NCBI GenBank assembly: GCA_944326525.1 | Contig: CALVEG010000017.1 | Span: forward strand, 1-32,286 | Reading direction: 5' to 3' | Length of the DNA stretch: 32,286 nt | Origin: Candidatus Gastranaerophilales bacterium | Lineage (GTDB): Bacteria > Cyanobacteriota > Vampirovibrionia > Gastranaerophilales > Gastranaerophilaceae | In this document: positions 15,040 to 22,621 of the stretch, piece by piece | How positions within the stretch are numbered: the first letter of the stretch is position 1 | Layout of the letters: each line of letters begins with the position of its first letter | The notes under the pieces: generated by a model | What the model was told of the DNA's origin: nothing | What the model saw: only the letters and a program-made list of their open reading frames with translations | Database searches by the model: none | Program-made: the position numbers and the translations under genes

Positions 15040-15873
15040 ATGAAAAAAGATTACAAAGAAAAAATTACTAATCAAATTATTAAAACACTTGAACAAGGTC
15101 AAATCCCTTGGATCTCACCTTTTGAAAAACAAATTATACCTATGAATTACTTAACAAAAAAAACTTACAACGGACTTAACCTCATATCCTTGTGGGTAAC
15201 CGCGATGCAAGCAGGCTACACCAGCAATTACTGGATAGGATTTCAACAAGCAAACCAACTTGGAGGAAAAATTAAGAAAGGTGAAAAAGGAACTCCTATA
15301 ACAATTTGTTGTCCTGCTAAATTTGAAAACAAGAATGAAAATATAGAAGAGGATGAAAAAATCCGGTGTTACTATAAAACCGATTATGTATTTAATCTTT
15401 ACTCTCAAGTTGAAGGTATTACTTTTAAAACTGAATCATCAATACAATATAGACCTCTTAAAGAATTTGAAACGCTAATAGCGCGAACAGGCATGAAAAT
15501 AAGACATCAAGGGGAAAGAGCATATTATTCTCTAAAAGAGGATTTTATTAATATGCCGTTCCGAAGCAAGTTTAAGACACAGACAGCATACTATCAGACC
15601 TTAGCGCATGAACTTGTCCATTCAACAATGAAAGCCGACAGGTGCAGCCGAAACCTTTTAAAAGACAATCCGCAGAACGGCAGAGCGTTAGAGGAGTTAA
15701 CGGCAGAAATAGGAGCGGCATATTTACTTGCGGAATTTGGGCTAAAAGCTGACATGCAGAACTCGACAGCCTATATTCAAAGTTGGATCAAAGAACTTAA
15801 GAATGACACTAATTATATATTTAAAGCCTCTACCTTTGCCAAGGAATCAGTTAAATGGCTTACTAGTCAATAG
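15040..15873 (+). CDS. ArdC-type ssDNA-binding/zincin-like protein
   Basis: The 277-aa protein has an ArdC N-terminal domain (about 3-125: ITNQIIKTLEQGQIPWISPF, then KTYNGLNLI and KKGEKGTPI) and a C-terminal zincin-like peptidase domain with HELVH (about 190) and a downstream Glu in EELTAEIGAAYL. ArdC proteins bind ssDNA and protect incoming plasmid DNA from restriction. AAAGGA lies about 7 nt before the ATG. The C-terminal half (15550-15760) has visibly more G+C than the rest. It converges on the XRE gene with an 11-bp overlap. It probably shields element B during transfer, though no conjugation genes are present. Confidence 0.88.
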   Translation: MKKDYKEKITNQIIKTLEQGQIPWISPFEKQIIPMNYLTKKTYNGLNLISLWVTAMQAGYTSNYWIGFQQANQLGGKIKKGEKGTPITICCPAKFENKNENIEEDEKIRCYYKTDYVFNLYSQVEGITFKTESSIQYRPLKEFETLIARTGMKIRHQGERAYYSLKEDFINMPFRSKFKTQTAYYQTLAHELVHSTMKADRCSRNLLKDNPQNGRALEELTAEIGAAYLLAEFGLKADMQNSTAYIQSWIKELKNDTNYIFKASTFAKESVKWLTSQ

Positions 15874-16102
15874 TAATATCCAAAAGATTAGAAAGAGAAG
15901 TATCAAGAGCATTTGCAAGTATAAATAAACAATATATAGATGGACTCCTTGCACCCTGCTCAATAGCTCCAATATAAGTGCGATCAACACCTATTTGAAA
16001 TGCAAGTGCTTCCTGTGAAAGTCCTTTTTCAGTACGAAACATTCTTACACGACATCCTAAATTTTTTAAAATTCTTTTCTTCAATCTGATTTTTGTTTTC
16101 AT
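15863..16102 (-). CDS. XRE-family repressor (79 aa)
   Basis: A minimal Cro/CI-like helix-turn-helix protein: GCRVRMFRTEKGLSQEALAF, then VDRTYIGAIEQGARSPS, over residues about 16-72. There is no dimerisation domain beyond the HTH. No Shine-Dalgarno sequence precedes the ATG; CATAAT lies 6 nt upstream, so the mRNA may be leaderless. It is divergent from the plus-strand operon starting at 16322, and several palindromes fill the intergenic region. It is a likely repressor of that operon and of itself. Confidence 0.88.
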   Translation of the reverse strand: MKTKIRLKKRILKNLGCRVRMFRTEKGLSQEALAFQIGVDRTYIGAIEQGARSPSIYCLFILANALDTSLSNLLDITID

Positions 16103-16113
16103 AAAACAATTAT

Positions 16114-16226
16114 GTAACCGTTACTAATTGTCATCTACCGACAAATAGTCACATATAAAAATAGGGCTGTAACATGTGTTAACAAAGGTATTGAGAAAAT
16201 ATATAAATTTGTTATAATGAACATGT
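16114..16226. promoter_or_regulatory. Operator cluster between the XRE gene and its divergent operon
   Basis: Palindromes include GTAACCGTTAC (16114-16124), TTGTC (16128-16132) / GACAA (16140-16144), and two ACATGT-centred sites: AACATGTGTT near 16171-16180 and AACATGTT near 16220-16227. One of these flanks each side of the plus-strand promoter (TTGAGA 16191-16196, 16-nt spacer, TATAAT 16213-16218). The layout fits repression by the 79-aa XRE protein. Confidence 0.5.
16191..16218 (+). promoter_or_regulatory. Promoter of the 16322-18132 operon
   Basis: TTGAGA (16191-16196), 16-nt spacer, perfect TATAAT (16213-16218). It lies about 100 nt before the first gene, between two ACATGT-centred palindromes. 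Confidence 0.65.
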
Positions 16227-16321
16227 TACTAGTCGCAAACAAATTTAAATATACATTTTTAAATTTTTACCCCACGAAATAAATTAATGCACTAATGCCG
16301 CAATGCTTGAAAGGAGTTTTT

Positions 16322-17017
16322 ATGTTTAATGAAACTAATGAATCTAATGCTTTAATGCCGCAAAATCAAAATTTACCAGAACAATTTAAGATAGAGACCA
16401 GTAAAACGGACTTAATTATCCCAAATTTAAAAATTATACAAAGTCTTTCTAATGAGCTAACCCCAAATAATCCAAAATATAATCCTGATGTAAAAGCCGG
16501 AGATATTTACGATTCTGTTACTAAAACTATATTTACAAATGCTAAAGCTATTGTATGTGGAATGCTGAAATACTATGCAGAATGGACTCCTGAGGTCAGA
16601 GGGCATTTAGTAAACAAGTACTTAGAAAACTCTGAAATAGTCCAAAATGCAATCAATGCCGCACATGCCGGTAATGGCAAAACCACAAATATAAAATTAA
16701 AAACACCTGCCGGAAATGATTTACAAGAAAACTACGGTGCAGTTCTTGTCATAAAAAATGGAAATGGAATGATTCTTCCGGAAAAATTCACTTTTTCAAA
16801 AACCAGTTTTATGGTTGGTAAAGAATTGAACACGATTATAGCAGTATATCAAAATGGTGGTATTCCAGAATTTGATCTTAGCACGACACTTGTCACAAAT
16901 CAAAAAGGTTCATGGTATAAACCTTGTTTCAAATTCAGTGGGTATACAGTTGATAGACAGATTATTGATCTTGCTACAAGATTACACGCAATCGCTGAAG
17001 AAATTATCTTAAGCTAA
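16322..17017 (+). CDS. Phage-type DNA-metabolism protein, possibly ssDNA-binding
   Basis: The 231-aa protein starts at the ATG with AAGGAG 5 nt upstream; an in-frame upstream start at 16295 is disfavoured. It resembles phage early proteins found near replication and recombination genes, with DLIIPNLKIIQSLSNELTPN, then DVKAGDIYDSVTKTIF (about 30-75), and a C-terminal WYKPCFKFSGY segment. These proteins are usually of unknown function, sometimes proposed to bind ssDNA. It is first in an operon with a membrane WYL-like protein and two secreted proteins. A short near-repeat of its start region (CTAATGCCGCAATGC, TTTAATGCCGCAAAATC) overlaps the leader. Confidence 0.6.
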   Translation: MFNETNESNALMPQNQNLPEQFKIETSKTDLIIPNLKIIQSLSNELTPNNPKYNPDVKAGDIYDSVTKTIFTNAKAIVCGMLKYYAEWTPEVRGHLVNKYLENSEIVQNAINAAHAGNGKTTNIKLKTPAGNDLQENYGAVLVIKNGNGMILPEKFTFSKTSFMVGKELNTIIAVYQNGGIPEFDLSTTLVTNQKGSWYKPCFKFSGYTVDRQIIDLATRLHAIAEEIILS

Positions 17018-17032
17018 AGGAACGTCTATCTT

Positions 17033-17419
17033 ATGGAATATTTTATATTTTACCTGTTTTTACTTGCTCTAATACCATTTTTATTAGGTAAGAAAAAAGT
17101 AAATACTAAAAAACAACAAGCTAACTATAAAAACGAATCATATACTTTAGAAGAAATATTCAACATAGCAATAGCAAAAAGTTATAGGATAAAAATTCTA
17201 TATGAAACATCTCCGCTTTTCAGAGAAAATGAAATTACCGAAAGAATAATACAACCTCTTGAAATGAAGTACGGCAGAGACATATTAGATAATGACCTGA
17301 TTAAAAATTCTGAATATGGCAAAGATAAAATATATATCAAAGCATTTTGTGAACTCCGTCAAGCAGAAAGAACTTTCAGGCTTGACCGATTAAAAATTTT
17401 AGAAATACTAAAAGCATAA
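17033..17419 (+). CDS. Membrane-anchored WYL-domain-like protein
   Basis: The 128-aa protein has one N-terminal transmembrane helix (about 3-18), a basic linker, and a WYL-like domain (about 38-126): YTLEEIFNIAIAKSYRIKIL, IIQPLEMKYG, IYIKAFCELRQAERTFRLDR. WYL domains are ligand-sensing folds that normally follow a helix-turn-helix in regulators of defence and stress genes. Here the HTH is replaced by a membrane anchor. AAGGA lies about 12 nt upstream of the ATG. It sits in an operon with secreted proteins, suggesting signalling at the membrane rather than DNA binding. Confidence 0.62.
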   Translation: MEYFIFYLFLLALIPFLLGKKKVNTKKQQANYKNESYTLEEIFNIAIAKSYRIKILYETSPLFRENEITERIIQPLEMKYGRDILDNDLIKNSEYGKDKIYIKAFCELRQAERTFRLDRLKILEILKA

Positions 17420-17431
17420 GGAGTTTTTTGT

Positions 17432-17830
17432 ATGAAAAAGTATATTGTCTTATTTTTACTACTCACATGTATTTCACCGGCATTTGCAAATACATTTTTT
17501 GAACCTCAATGGAACGAGTTTTGTCCAAGCCAATATGCAGATCTTGATTTAGAAAAAGATTATATTCTTGCAGAAAAGAAATATTGGCAGCAACGCAAAA
17601 AAGATTTTAACAGAAAATTACGCTACTGTAATGTTTTAGCAGATGATAAGCGCGGAGCATGCTATGATAACCTTAGACTTGTTGAAGGAAATGCAACCTC
17701 AACACATCTGGCTGAAGTGAGAATTAAACAACAAGAATATGCAAATGCAGCAAGCATGACAAACACTTTCAATTATCAAATGAATACTATGAATAACTTA
17801 CTAAATAATCGCCCATATTACAGATATTAG
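17432..17830 (+). CDS. Small secreted protein with signal peptide
   Basis: A 132-aa protein with a signal peptide ending SPAFA-NTFF (about residue 20). The mature part is charged, with FCPSQYADLDLEKDYILAEK, three cysteines that could form disulfides, and an Asn-rich tail. AAGGAG lies 9 nt before the ATG. Third gene of the 16322 operon, 12 bp after the WYL-like gene. No known family. Confidence 0.75.
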   Translation: MKKYIVLFLLLTCISPAFANTFFEPQWNEFCPSQYADLDLEKDYILAEKKYWQQRKKDFNRKLRYCNVLADDKRGACYDNLRLVEGNATSTHLAEVRIKQQEYANAASMTNTFNYQMNTMNNLLNNRPYYRY

Positions 17831-17838
17831 GAGAACAT

Positions 17839-18132
17839 ATGAAAATATTGTTAACAATTGTCTTTTTATCATTATTTATTGCAACAAGCGCTTCTGCTTC
17901 TTCATACACCGACATAAATTCTGGAACAACATATTATGATCATGGATATAATATTAGCGGTTCTGACGGCTCTTTTTATACTCGAGATCATGCCGGTAAT
18001 ATATACGGTTCTGACGTTACCTATACAAAAGTAGGTGATAATTATTATGGATCAGATGGACAAAACTATACAAAAATCGGCAAAGATTACTTTGATAACA
18101 ATGGTTCTCGAATTATGAAAATTCTTGATTAA
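17839..18132 (+). CDS. Small secreted Gly/Tyr-rich repeat protein
   Basis: A 97-aa protein with a signal peptide ending ATSASA (about residue 20). The mature part has short repeats built on YGSDxxxYTKxGxxYYGSDG, suggestive of a small beta structure. GGAG lies 6 nt before the ATG and the gene starts 8 bp past its neighbour, so it belongs to the same operon. Together with the 132-aa protein it may modify the cell envelope, for example as an exclusion or attachment factor; this is inference. Confidence 0.72.
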   Translation: MKILLTIVFLSLFIATSASASSYTDINSGTTYYDHGYNISGSDGSFYTRDHAGNIYGSDVTYTKVGDNYYGSDGQNYTKIGKDYFDNNGSRIMKILD

Positions 18133-18179
18133 CTTTTTTAGATAACGAGTATCCGACAGGCATGTGATAGATTTTTATA

Positions 18180-18213
18180 GCTTTATTTTCTTTGAAAACA
18201 CTATAAATAAAGC
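18180..18213 (+). terminator. Hairpin after the secreted-protein operon
   Basis: GCTTTATTT (18180-18188) / AAATAAAGC (18205-18213), a perfect 9-bp stem with a 16-nt loop. It lacks a clear T-run, so termination is uncertain. Confidence 0.4.
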
Positions 18214-18222
18214 GTTCCTACC

Positions 18223-18396
18223 ATGTGTATACTTACATTTTTCATAAGACCATTCAAAAAACATCCCGCTTTTATAGGCAAAAACATGGAAAAATACTAT
18301 ACGGATATAAATTCAAACAAAGCTCCAAGAGTCATTAAAAGTCAACTTAAACTGATTAAAGCTCTTGCAAAAATGACACACAATCAAAGCAATTAA
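18223..18396 (+). CDS. Possible 36-57-aa small gene (doubtful)
   Basis: An open frame from ATG 18223 (57 aa) or ATG 18286 (36 aa) encodes a basic protein containing MEKYYTDINSNKAPRVIKSQ and ending MTHNQSN. Neither start has a ribosome-binding site. The composition from 18286 on looks protein-like. It ends 1 bp before the convergent nuclease-NTPase gene. It may be a remnant at the end of element B. Confidence 0.28.
   Translation: MCILTFFIRPFKKHPAFIGKNMEKYYTDINSNKAPRVIKSQLKLIKALAKMTHNQSN
18225..18242 (+). repeat. 18-bp direct repeat, copy 2
   Basis: Perfect second copy of GTGTATACTTACATTTTT (first at 14148-14165). The flanks differ. It lies past the end of the plus-strand operon, so the pair brackets 4.1 kb from the candidate origin to the end of the secreted proteins. 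Confidence 0.7.
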
Positions 18397-18397
18397 A

Positions 18398-20818
18398 TTA
18401 TTTTAAAACGAATTCTTGTAGCAAGGAACAAAGTTCAAGCTGATGTTTGTATTCGTCATTTGTACTAATTTGAATGTATTTTTGATCTTCGGCAATACAA
18501 TATTCAACAAATGCTGATATAACTTCTTTTGGAAAAGATATATAATTATCACTAGTTAATTCTTTAATTTGATAAAAATAATCATTTACTAATATTGGAG
18601 TGCGCAATGCCATATTAAACAAATATACATTTGAATGTGTAGCAAGGTTAAAATGTTCAGTTCCGCACGGATTCAAACAAATTCTATCTGCACAGTTTAT
18701 ATCAGATACACTCGCATCAAGACATCCTATAAGACCATATTCTAAAAACTCTTGAAGACACTGTTTTATACACGTTTCATTAAGCCCCAAACTATAAAAA
18801 AAGTTATATACATCATCAATACTTATGAAAACTTCATTCGAAGTATTTTTTAAAAGGGAATTTTTATATTTTAAAAAGGACAGTATCCTTAGTTTTAGTA
18901 GTGGTGTTGCATAATTTTCTGGATTTGATGTAAATAAATTTAGAATATAATTGTTACTTCCTTGATCAAAAATGTTACACTTATCCACAATTATAGCCTT
19001 CTCAATATTCCTTAGGCCTATAACTGATTTTTCAGAAAATGTACTGCTAAACAAATTTTCCGGAGTTATTACCGGTGATGTCATTATTGAACGTGACAAT
19101 AATAAGCATTTTCGGACTGAATAATTCGTCAGCTTACCAATAATTTTTGCTGTAAACTCAGTATTTATAAATGTTTCCTGAATATGACTTACAAATTTGT
19201 TTAGTTCTTTAATATTAAGCTTTATACCTGATTTAAAAAAATATTTGCTTTTATCGCTATTCCATTTTTCTTCTTGTTCTATCTCTTTTATTTTATTTTT
19301 CATATATTCTAAACGGCTTTGAATAATTTCCTTTGTTGGAGGAGCCGGAAGATATAAAACAGTTGTCACAAAGCTTTGCATAGGACCAGACTTTGAATGA
19401 ACCCAAATAGTTTTATCAGTTATCGGACAAAGTGTAAAGCTTAAAACTTTATCACGTATAGCTTGAGCATATTGAAAAACTTCATCCTGAACAGATTTTT
19501 CATGATGATCTAGGTTATCAAAAACTATACAAGGAACCCGTTTTCTTGAAGATACAACATGTCGAAGAATTTTAATCAAATATTCAAACTTATTTTCTCT
19601 TTCTTTTTCTAGAAATTCACCAAATCTTATATCAAAAGCATATCTGTCATTTTCATATAAACACTTAAAGGTTGCAGTTTTAAATCTATAATAGTCACTG
19701 TTATAAATTCCTTTTAAATCGTTAAAATCCGGTTCTCCATGATTTTTACGAAATAATTGTTTATGTATTTGTTCAATTAATCTTGACGTAATCCATTCTG
19801 GAAAATTTAAATTTCCCGGACTGACACCAATATCAACATTTAAAATTAGGCATTTTTTCTTAAGCGCAGGTTCTAAAACTATATTAAAAAATCTTTTTAT
19901 ATAAGTTGTCTTTCCAGAACCTTTATTACCGATAATTAATACCGTTCTGCCGCTTTTTGTTTCAATTGTCTCTTCAATTTCTTTAGAAAGTTGATTTGTT
20001 TTTGTATCTATTTTATCAATATCGGCTATTAAATTTTCAGAAATTGATCTTAAAGTGGCATCAGCAGATTGACTTTCCTTCGATTCGACAAAACATTTTT
20101 CTAGCATTTCGCTATCATCTTCATCAGTAATCTTGTCAAAAAATTTTTTAAAAACACTCTCAATGTCATGAGCCAAAGGCGACCTAGGCACAAGAATAGA
20201 CTTTTTGGAATAAGGCAGCTTTAAAACTTTTGGAGGTATTCCGCCTTTACCGGCTTCTGCGGATTGTATTTTTATTTTCAGGTTCTCTGATAATATCCCA
20301 TTTTTAGAGAATAATTCATAAAATTTTTCAAAATTATTTTCTATTGACTCAAGGTTCGGAAAAACAATAGCTTTACCCTCCGGCCATTCTACTCCGTCAG
20401 TCCTTATTCCCAAAAATCCTATCCAAGTAGTACCATTTGTGACAACAGTATTACCAACACTTTTATTGATAGCATAGTTTCTTGCCTGTTCAATTGCTTT
20501 CAATGCTTTTTTAAGTGCCGGACCGGAAATATTATAAGAATTAAGAGATTTATCGCACAAATCCCATAATTCATTAGAGGTTTTCTTAGCTTCAATAATA
20601 AAGCAGTTTCTAGAGTTTATTTTCATCAAATAATCGATATAACCACCGTCTTCAGTATATTCTTCAGTAAAAATTTGCTTTTTATTCCAATCTAAAACTT
20701 TTACTATAATATCATCAATTAATTTTAATCTGGTATCGGCTTCAGTTATAATGGTTTGCAACAATTCTTTATCATTAAAAATTGTGTCGAAATTTTTCTT
20801 AGCATCATCAATGGACAT
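18398..20818 (-). CDS. PD-(D/E)XK nuclease-P-loop NTPase, candidate anti-phage effector
   Basis: This 806-aa protein has three parts. Residues about 1-150 resemble the HsdR-type nuclease N-terminus: GGYIDYL (Asp62) then FIIEAKK (Glu76, Lys78) form a PD-(D/E)XK site, with QARNYA and VVTNGTTWIGF after it. Residues about 285-560 are a P-loop ATPase with Walker A GNKGSGKTT (297-305) and Walker B CIVFDNLDH (Asp434). The C-terminus (about 640-760) has a winged-helix-like region. Fused nuclease-NTPases of this layout (Avs-type and others) act as single-gene phage defences. It is a lone gene with AAGGAG upstream, convergent with element B. It lacks the TPR sensor of classical Avs proteins and the SF2 helicase of HsdR, so it fits no named system I know. 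Confidence 0.75.
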   Translation of the reverse strand: MSIDDAKKNFDTIFNDKELLQTIITEADTRLKLIDDIIVKVLDWNKKQIFTEEYTEDGGYIDYLMKINSRNCFIIEAKKTSNELWDLCDKSLNSYNISGPALKKALKAIEQARNYAINKSVGNTVVTNGTTWIGFLGIRTDGVEWPEGKAIVFPNLESIENNFEKFYELFSKNGILSENLKIKIQSAEAGKGGIPPKVLKLPYSKKSILVPRSPLAHDIESVFKKFFDKITDEDDSEMLEKCFVESKESQSADATLRSISENLIADIDKIDTKTNQLSKEIEETIETKSGRTVLIIGNKGSGKTTYIKRFFNIVLEPALKKKCLILNVDIGVSPGNLNFPEWITSRLIEQIHKQLFRKNHGEPDFNDLKGIYNSDYYRFKTATFKCLYENDRYAFDIRFGEFLEKERENKFEYLIKILRHVVSSRKRVPCIVFDNLDHHEKSVQDEVFQYAQAIRDKVLSFTLCPITDKTIWVHSKSGPMQSFVTTVLYLPAPPTKEIIQSRLEYMKNKIKEIEQEEKWNSDKSKYFFKSGIKLNIKELNKFVSHIQETFINTEFTAKIIGKLTNYSVRKCLLLSRSIMTSPVITPENLFSSTFSEKSVIGLRNIEKAIIVDKCNIFDQGSNNYILNLFTSNPENYATPLLKLRILSFLKYKNSLLKNTSNEVFISIDDVYNFFYSLGLNETCIKQCLQEFLEYGLIGCLDASVSDINCADRICLNPCGTEHFNLATHSNVYLFNMALRTPILVNDYFYQIKELTSDNYISFPKEVISAFVEYCIAEDQKYIQISTNDEYKHQLELCSLLQEFVLK

Positions 20819-20835
20819 ATAAACTCCTTTGCTAA

Positions 20836-20841
20836 ATTATA
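20836..20841 (-). promoter_or_regulatory. -10 element of the nuclease-NTPase gene
   Basis: On the minus strand TATAAT lies about 17 nt upstream of the ATG at 20818, leaving a short leader with AAGGAG. No good -35 at standard spacing; TTGGAA occurs with a 19-nt spacer. Confidence 0.4.
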
Positions 20842-20887
20842 CTATAGTTATACAAAACAATTCCAATTTATAAAGAAATATAAATTT

Positions 20888-21024
20888 TATGCAACATCTT
20901 TCATAATAGCCCAAGTTCTAATCTTGCAAGCTAGAGGGTAAATAAAAAAGGACGGAGTTTATCTCGTCCTTTTTTATTTGCTTGCGATAGCGATGAGATA
21001 AGCTTTTTTGCGTTCGGCGGATTT
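20888..21024. repeat. Island-flanking repeat, left copy
   Basis: A ~137-bp sequence matching 25684-25823: ATGCAACAT...CCCAAGTTCTAATCTTGCAAG, AGAGGGTAAATAAAA, a hairpin, then TTTATTTGCTTGCGATAGCG and TTTTTGCGTTCGGCGGATTT. The flanks are conserved but the hairpin stems differ between copies while keeping pairing. Both copies also share AAAATCCAAGACA about 100 bp further on. Confidence 0.75.
20944..20975. terminator. Terminator inside the left island repeat
   Basis: AAAAAAGGACG (20944-20954) / CGTCCTTTTTT (20965-20975), perfect 11-bp stem, 10-nt loop, A-run and T-run on either side. It can stop transcripts in both directions, including any from the toxin-like gene at 21205. Confidence 0.8.
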
Positions 21025-21204
21025 GCGTACGGATGGCGCGAACATAGTGAGCTAATCCGGATAGCGAGTAAATTGAGCCGACTCGGACATTGTCCGATTA
21101 GCGAAACTTTACGAGCGTGGAGAAAATCCAAGACAGCACGAGCGAACTGAAGGCGGAGGAAATTAATACGAGGATTGCAAGCCTGTTCGACCGCCTGCTT
21201 AATT

Positions 21205-22029
21205 TTATACCGAAGGAGCAGAGCGCCAGTAGCCTCTGACTTCCGTGCCGTCGCTTCTGGTGTAAGGTCTTACATAAACCAGCCCGCCACCCCGCATACT
21301 TGCAAGTTCAAGGTCTGATTCATAAGGTATGCCGATACTTTTCAACTGCGCCATTATGGCTGATTCGTTGCCGGCATACTCATCACCCGTCATTTGTGAG
21401 ATTGCTTCCCGTGAAAAGATTTTGCCGTCGCCCGTTGCGGGATTCAGGTAGCCGGAATAGTCTACTTGATGAGGTAATACTGGCATTGGTGCGGCTCCGC
21501 CGGTTGGTTTGCCTGTTGGTTTGTTCGTAAGTGCATATATGAAACTTTCTATTATCCCTCTAAATTTTCTTTTATCAGAAGGATGTGTAATCAATTCACC
21601 ATTTCTCATTTTCATCATAACTTTTGTTGCAATTACTGCGGATTTTTCCTTATCAGATAATCTGTCAAAAGTTTTGCCGTATTCTTTTTTTATTTCATCT
21701 GCTATTTTTCGGCCTTCATTGTTGTTCCAGGAGTCCATATTCCACTCTCCATAAGGATTGTTTTTGGTTTTGAATTCATGGTATATATCGCCTATAAGAC
21801 TTCCTAAATATCCCATATTTAAGACCATATCTGCACTTCCGAATGCATGTTTAAATGCATCTGCTTCGTTATTCCAAAATTCATGTCCTTGTCTCGGGCT
21901 TGTTTCAAACCCGAATTTTTTCTGGTATTCCCAAGTTTTTCTTACCATATCATCTTTAAAATCTTCTTGTTTTTGCTTTTTGGTAACCATTTCATTGATT
22001 TTTTTAATTTCGTCATATAATTTTTTCAT
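21205..22029 (-). CDS. Toxin-like protein 1: DUF6973-like domain plus shared C-terminal module
   Basis: The 274-aa protein starts with AAAGGA upstream. Residues about 45-125 match the DUF6973 style seen in polymorphic toxins and secreted cell-wall-type proteins: NNEADAFKHAFGSADMVLN, GDIYHEF, NMDSWNNNEGRKIA, with conserved Asp/His and Asn-rich motifs. A Gly/Pro linker leads to the module of about 87 aa (188-274) beginning VDYSGYLNPATGDGKIFSRE and ending DGTEVRGYWRSAPSV, also present in the protein at 22622-24127. No signal peptide. It is divergent from a multi-pass membrane protein across 44 bp, the arrangement expected of toxin and immunity genes. The toxic activity is inferred. Confidence 0.68.
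   Translation of the reverse strand: MKKLYDEIKKINEMVTKKQKQEDFKDDMVRKTWEYQKKFGFETSPRQGHEFWNNEADAFKHAFGSADMVLNMGYLGSLIGDIYHEFKTKNNPYGEWNMDSWNNNEGRKIADEIKKEYGKTFDRLSDKEKSAVIATKVMMKMRNGELITHPSDKRKFRGIIESFIYALTNKPTGKPTGGAAPMPVLPHQVDYSGYLNPATGDGKIFSREAISQMTGDEYAGNESAIMAQLKSIGIPYESDLELASMRGGGLVYVRPYTRSDGTEVRGYWRSAPSV
21215..21467 (-). repeat. Duplicated C-terminal module, copy 1
   Basis: Collinear with 22632-22884 over 253 bp without gaps. The first 116 bp (21215-21330 versus 22632-22747) are identical; the rest differs at scattered, partly silent sites. It encodes the shared C-terminal domain and is more GC-rich than its surroundings. Confidence 0.9.
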
Positions 22030-22060
22030 AATTTTTCCTTTCTATTTAAAATTTTTTATG

Positions 22061-22066
22061 TAAAAT
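22061..22066 (+). promoter_or_regulatory. Predicted -10 of membrane protein 1 (leaderless)
   Basis: TAAAAT lies 7 nt upstream of the ATG at 22074 with no Shine-Dalgarno sequence between. The -35 region is poor. The geometry matches the other leaderless candidates. Confidence 0.45.
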
Positions 22067-22073
22067 TCATAGT

Positions 22074-22523
22074 ATGCAAAATCTGATTTTCAAAAAGTTT
22101 TTTCATATTCTGAAAAATCTAGCAAAACTAAAGAACTATGTATTTCCTAATTTAATGGCAATCCACGGGTATTTTTATGCTGTAACGCTGCATCAGTTGA
22201 ATATAGAAAATGCAATTGTCTATTCTACTCCTGGTGCTGACACTACAGATGCTGGAATTATGCATACTTTTGACTGCGCAATAGCTTTAGCAAATTTTAT
22301 GATAAGTTCTTTTTTTCTTGCAATGTTAGGTATTGTAGAATATTTTTTAAGAAAAAAGTTTTTCCCTGATGGATTTTTAAAATGCAAACCGCCATTATTT
22401 ATAGAAATACTTCATTCTATCGTGTTCTGGATTGGGATGTGGTTCCCGTTGTCAAGATTTGCATGTGCAGTTTTATTCTTGATATTAGCCCCGATTTCAG
22501 AATTTCTCCTTAGGTTTTCATAA
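22074..22523 (+). CDS. Multi-pass membrane protein 1, candidate immunity protein
   Basis: This 149-aa protein has about three or four hydrophobic helices (about 25-40, 62-90, 108-122, 126-146) and a basic N-terminus. No family recognised. There is no ribosome-binding site; the start is 7 nt from a -10-like box. It is divergent from toxin-like protein 1 and followed by a repeated hairpin sequence also found after the second membrane protein. If toxin 1 acts on the envelope, a membrane immunity protein would be fitting; this is inferred from position only. Confidence 0.6.
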   Translation: MQNLIFKKFFHILKNLAKLKNYVFPNLMAIHGYFYAVTLHQLNIENAIVYSTPGADTTDAGIMHTFDCAIALANFMISSFFLAMLGIVEYFLRKKFFPDGFLKCKPPLFIEILHSIVFWIGMWFPLSRFACAVLFLILAPISEFLLRFS

Positions 22524-22540
22524 ATCTCACCGCCTTTCAT

Positions 22541-22596
22541 GTTTTCATTGCAAAATTCAGGTATCTTTTTTGATACCCGTCTGCTAGTGTAAAATC
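22541..22596. repeat. Intergenic repeat with hairpin, copy 1
   Basis: 56 bp matching 24601-24656 at 52 positions. It contains GGTATC (22560-22565), T6 and GATACC (22572-22577), a small hairpin. It follows the putative immunity gene and precedes the 3' end of the next minus-strand gene, the same place as copy 2. The similarity continues weakly to the stop codon of that gene. Confidence 0.8.
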
Positions 22597-22621
22597 GATA
22601 GTTGTTGTTATATTTCTGTTT

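Larger units (their letters stand above)
8700..18400. mobile_element. Element B: second serine-recombinase element with Prim-Pol/helicase replication (limits approximate)
   Basis: A second complete module: large serine recombinase at the left end, then a winged-helix protein, primase-polymerase, PriCT-helicase, candidate origin, ArdC-type protein, XRE regulator, ssDNA-metabolism-like protein and secreted proteins. It follows the same logic as element A (recombinase at the left border, replication genes inside) but has an unrelated replication system. No structural phage genes, relaxase or secretion genes are present. It may be an integrative plasmid or a phage satellite. The right end could be near 18.2 kb (end of the plus-strand block) or include the nuclease-NTPase gene up to about 20.85 kb. 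Confidence 0.5.

Noticed and set aside
20931-21131. 66-codon minus-strand open frame over the left island repeat
   Set aside because: Covers a terminator and palindromic DNA; the only similarity to the frame at 25761 comes from the shared DNA repeat.
21025-21200. Integron attC site
   Set aside because: The GC-rich stretch has palindromes (for example TCGGACATTGTCCGA), but the attC consensus boxes are missing and there is no integron integrase.
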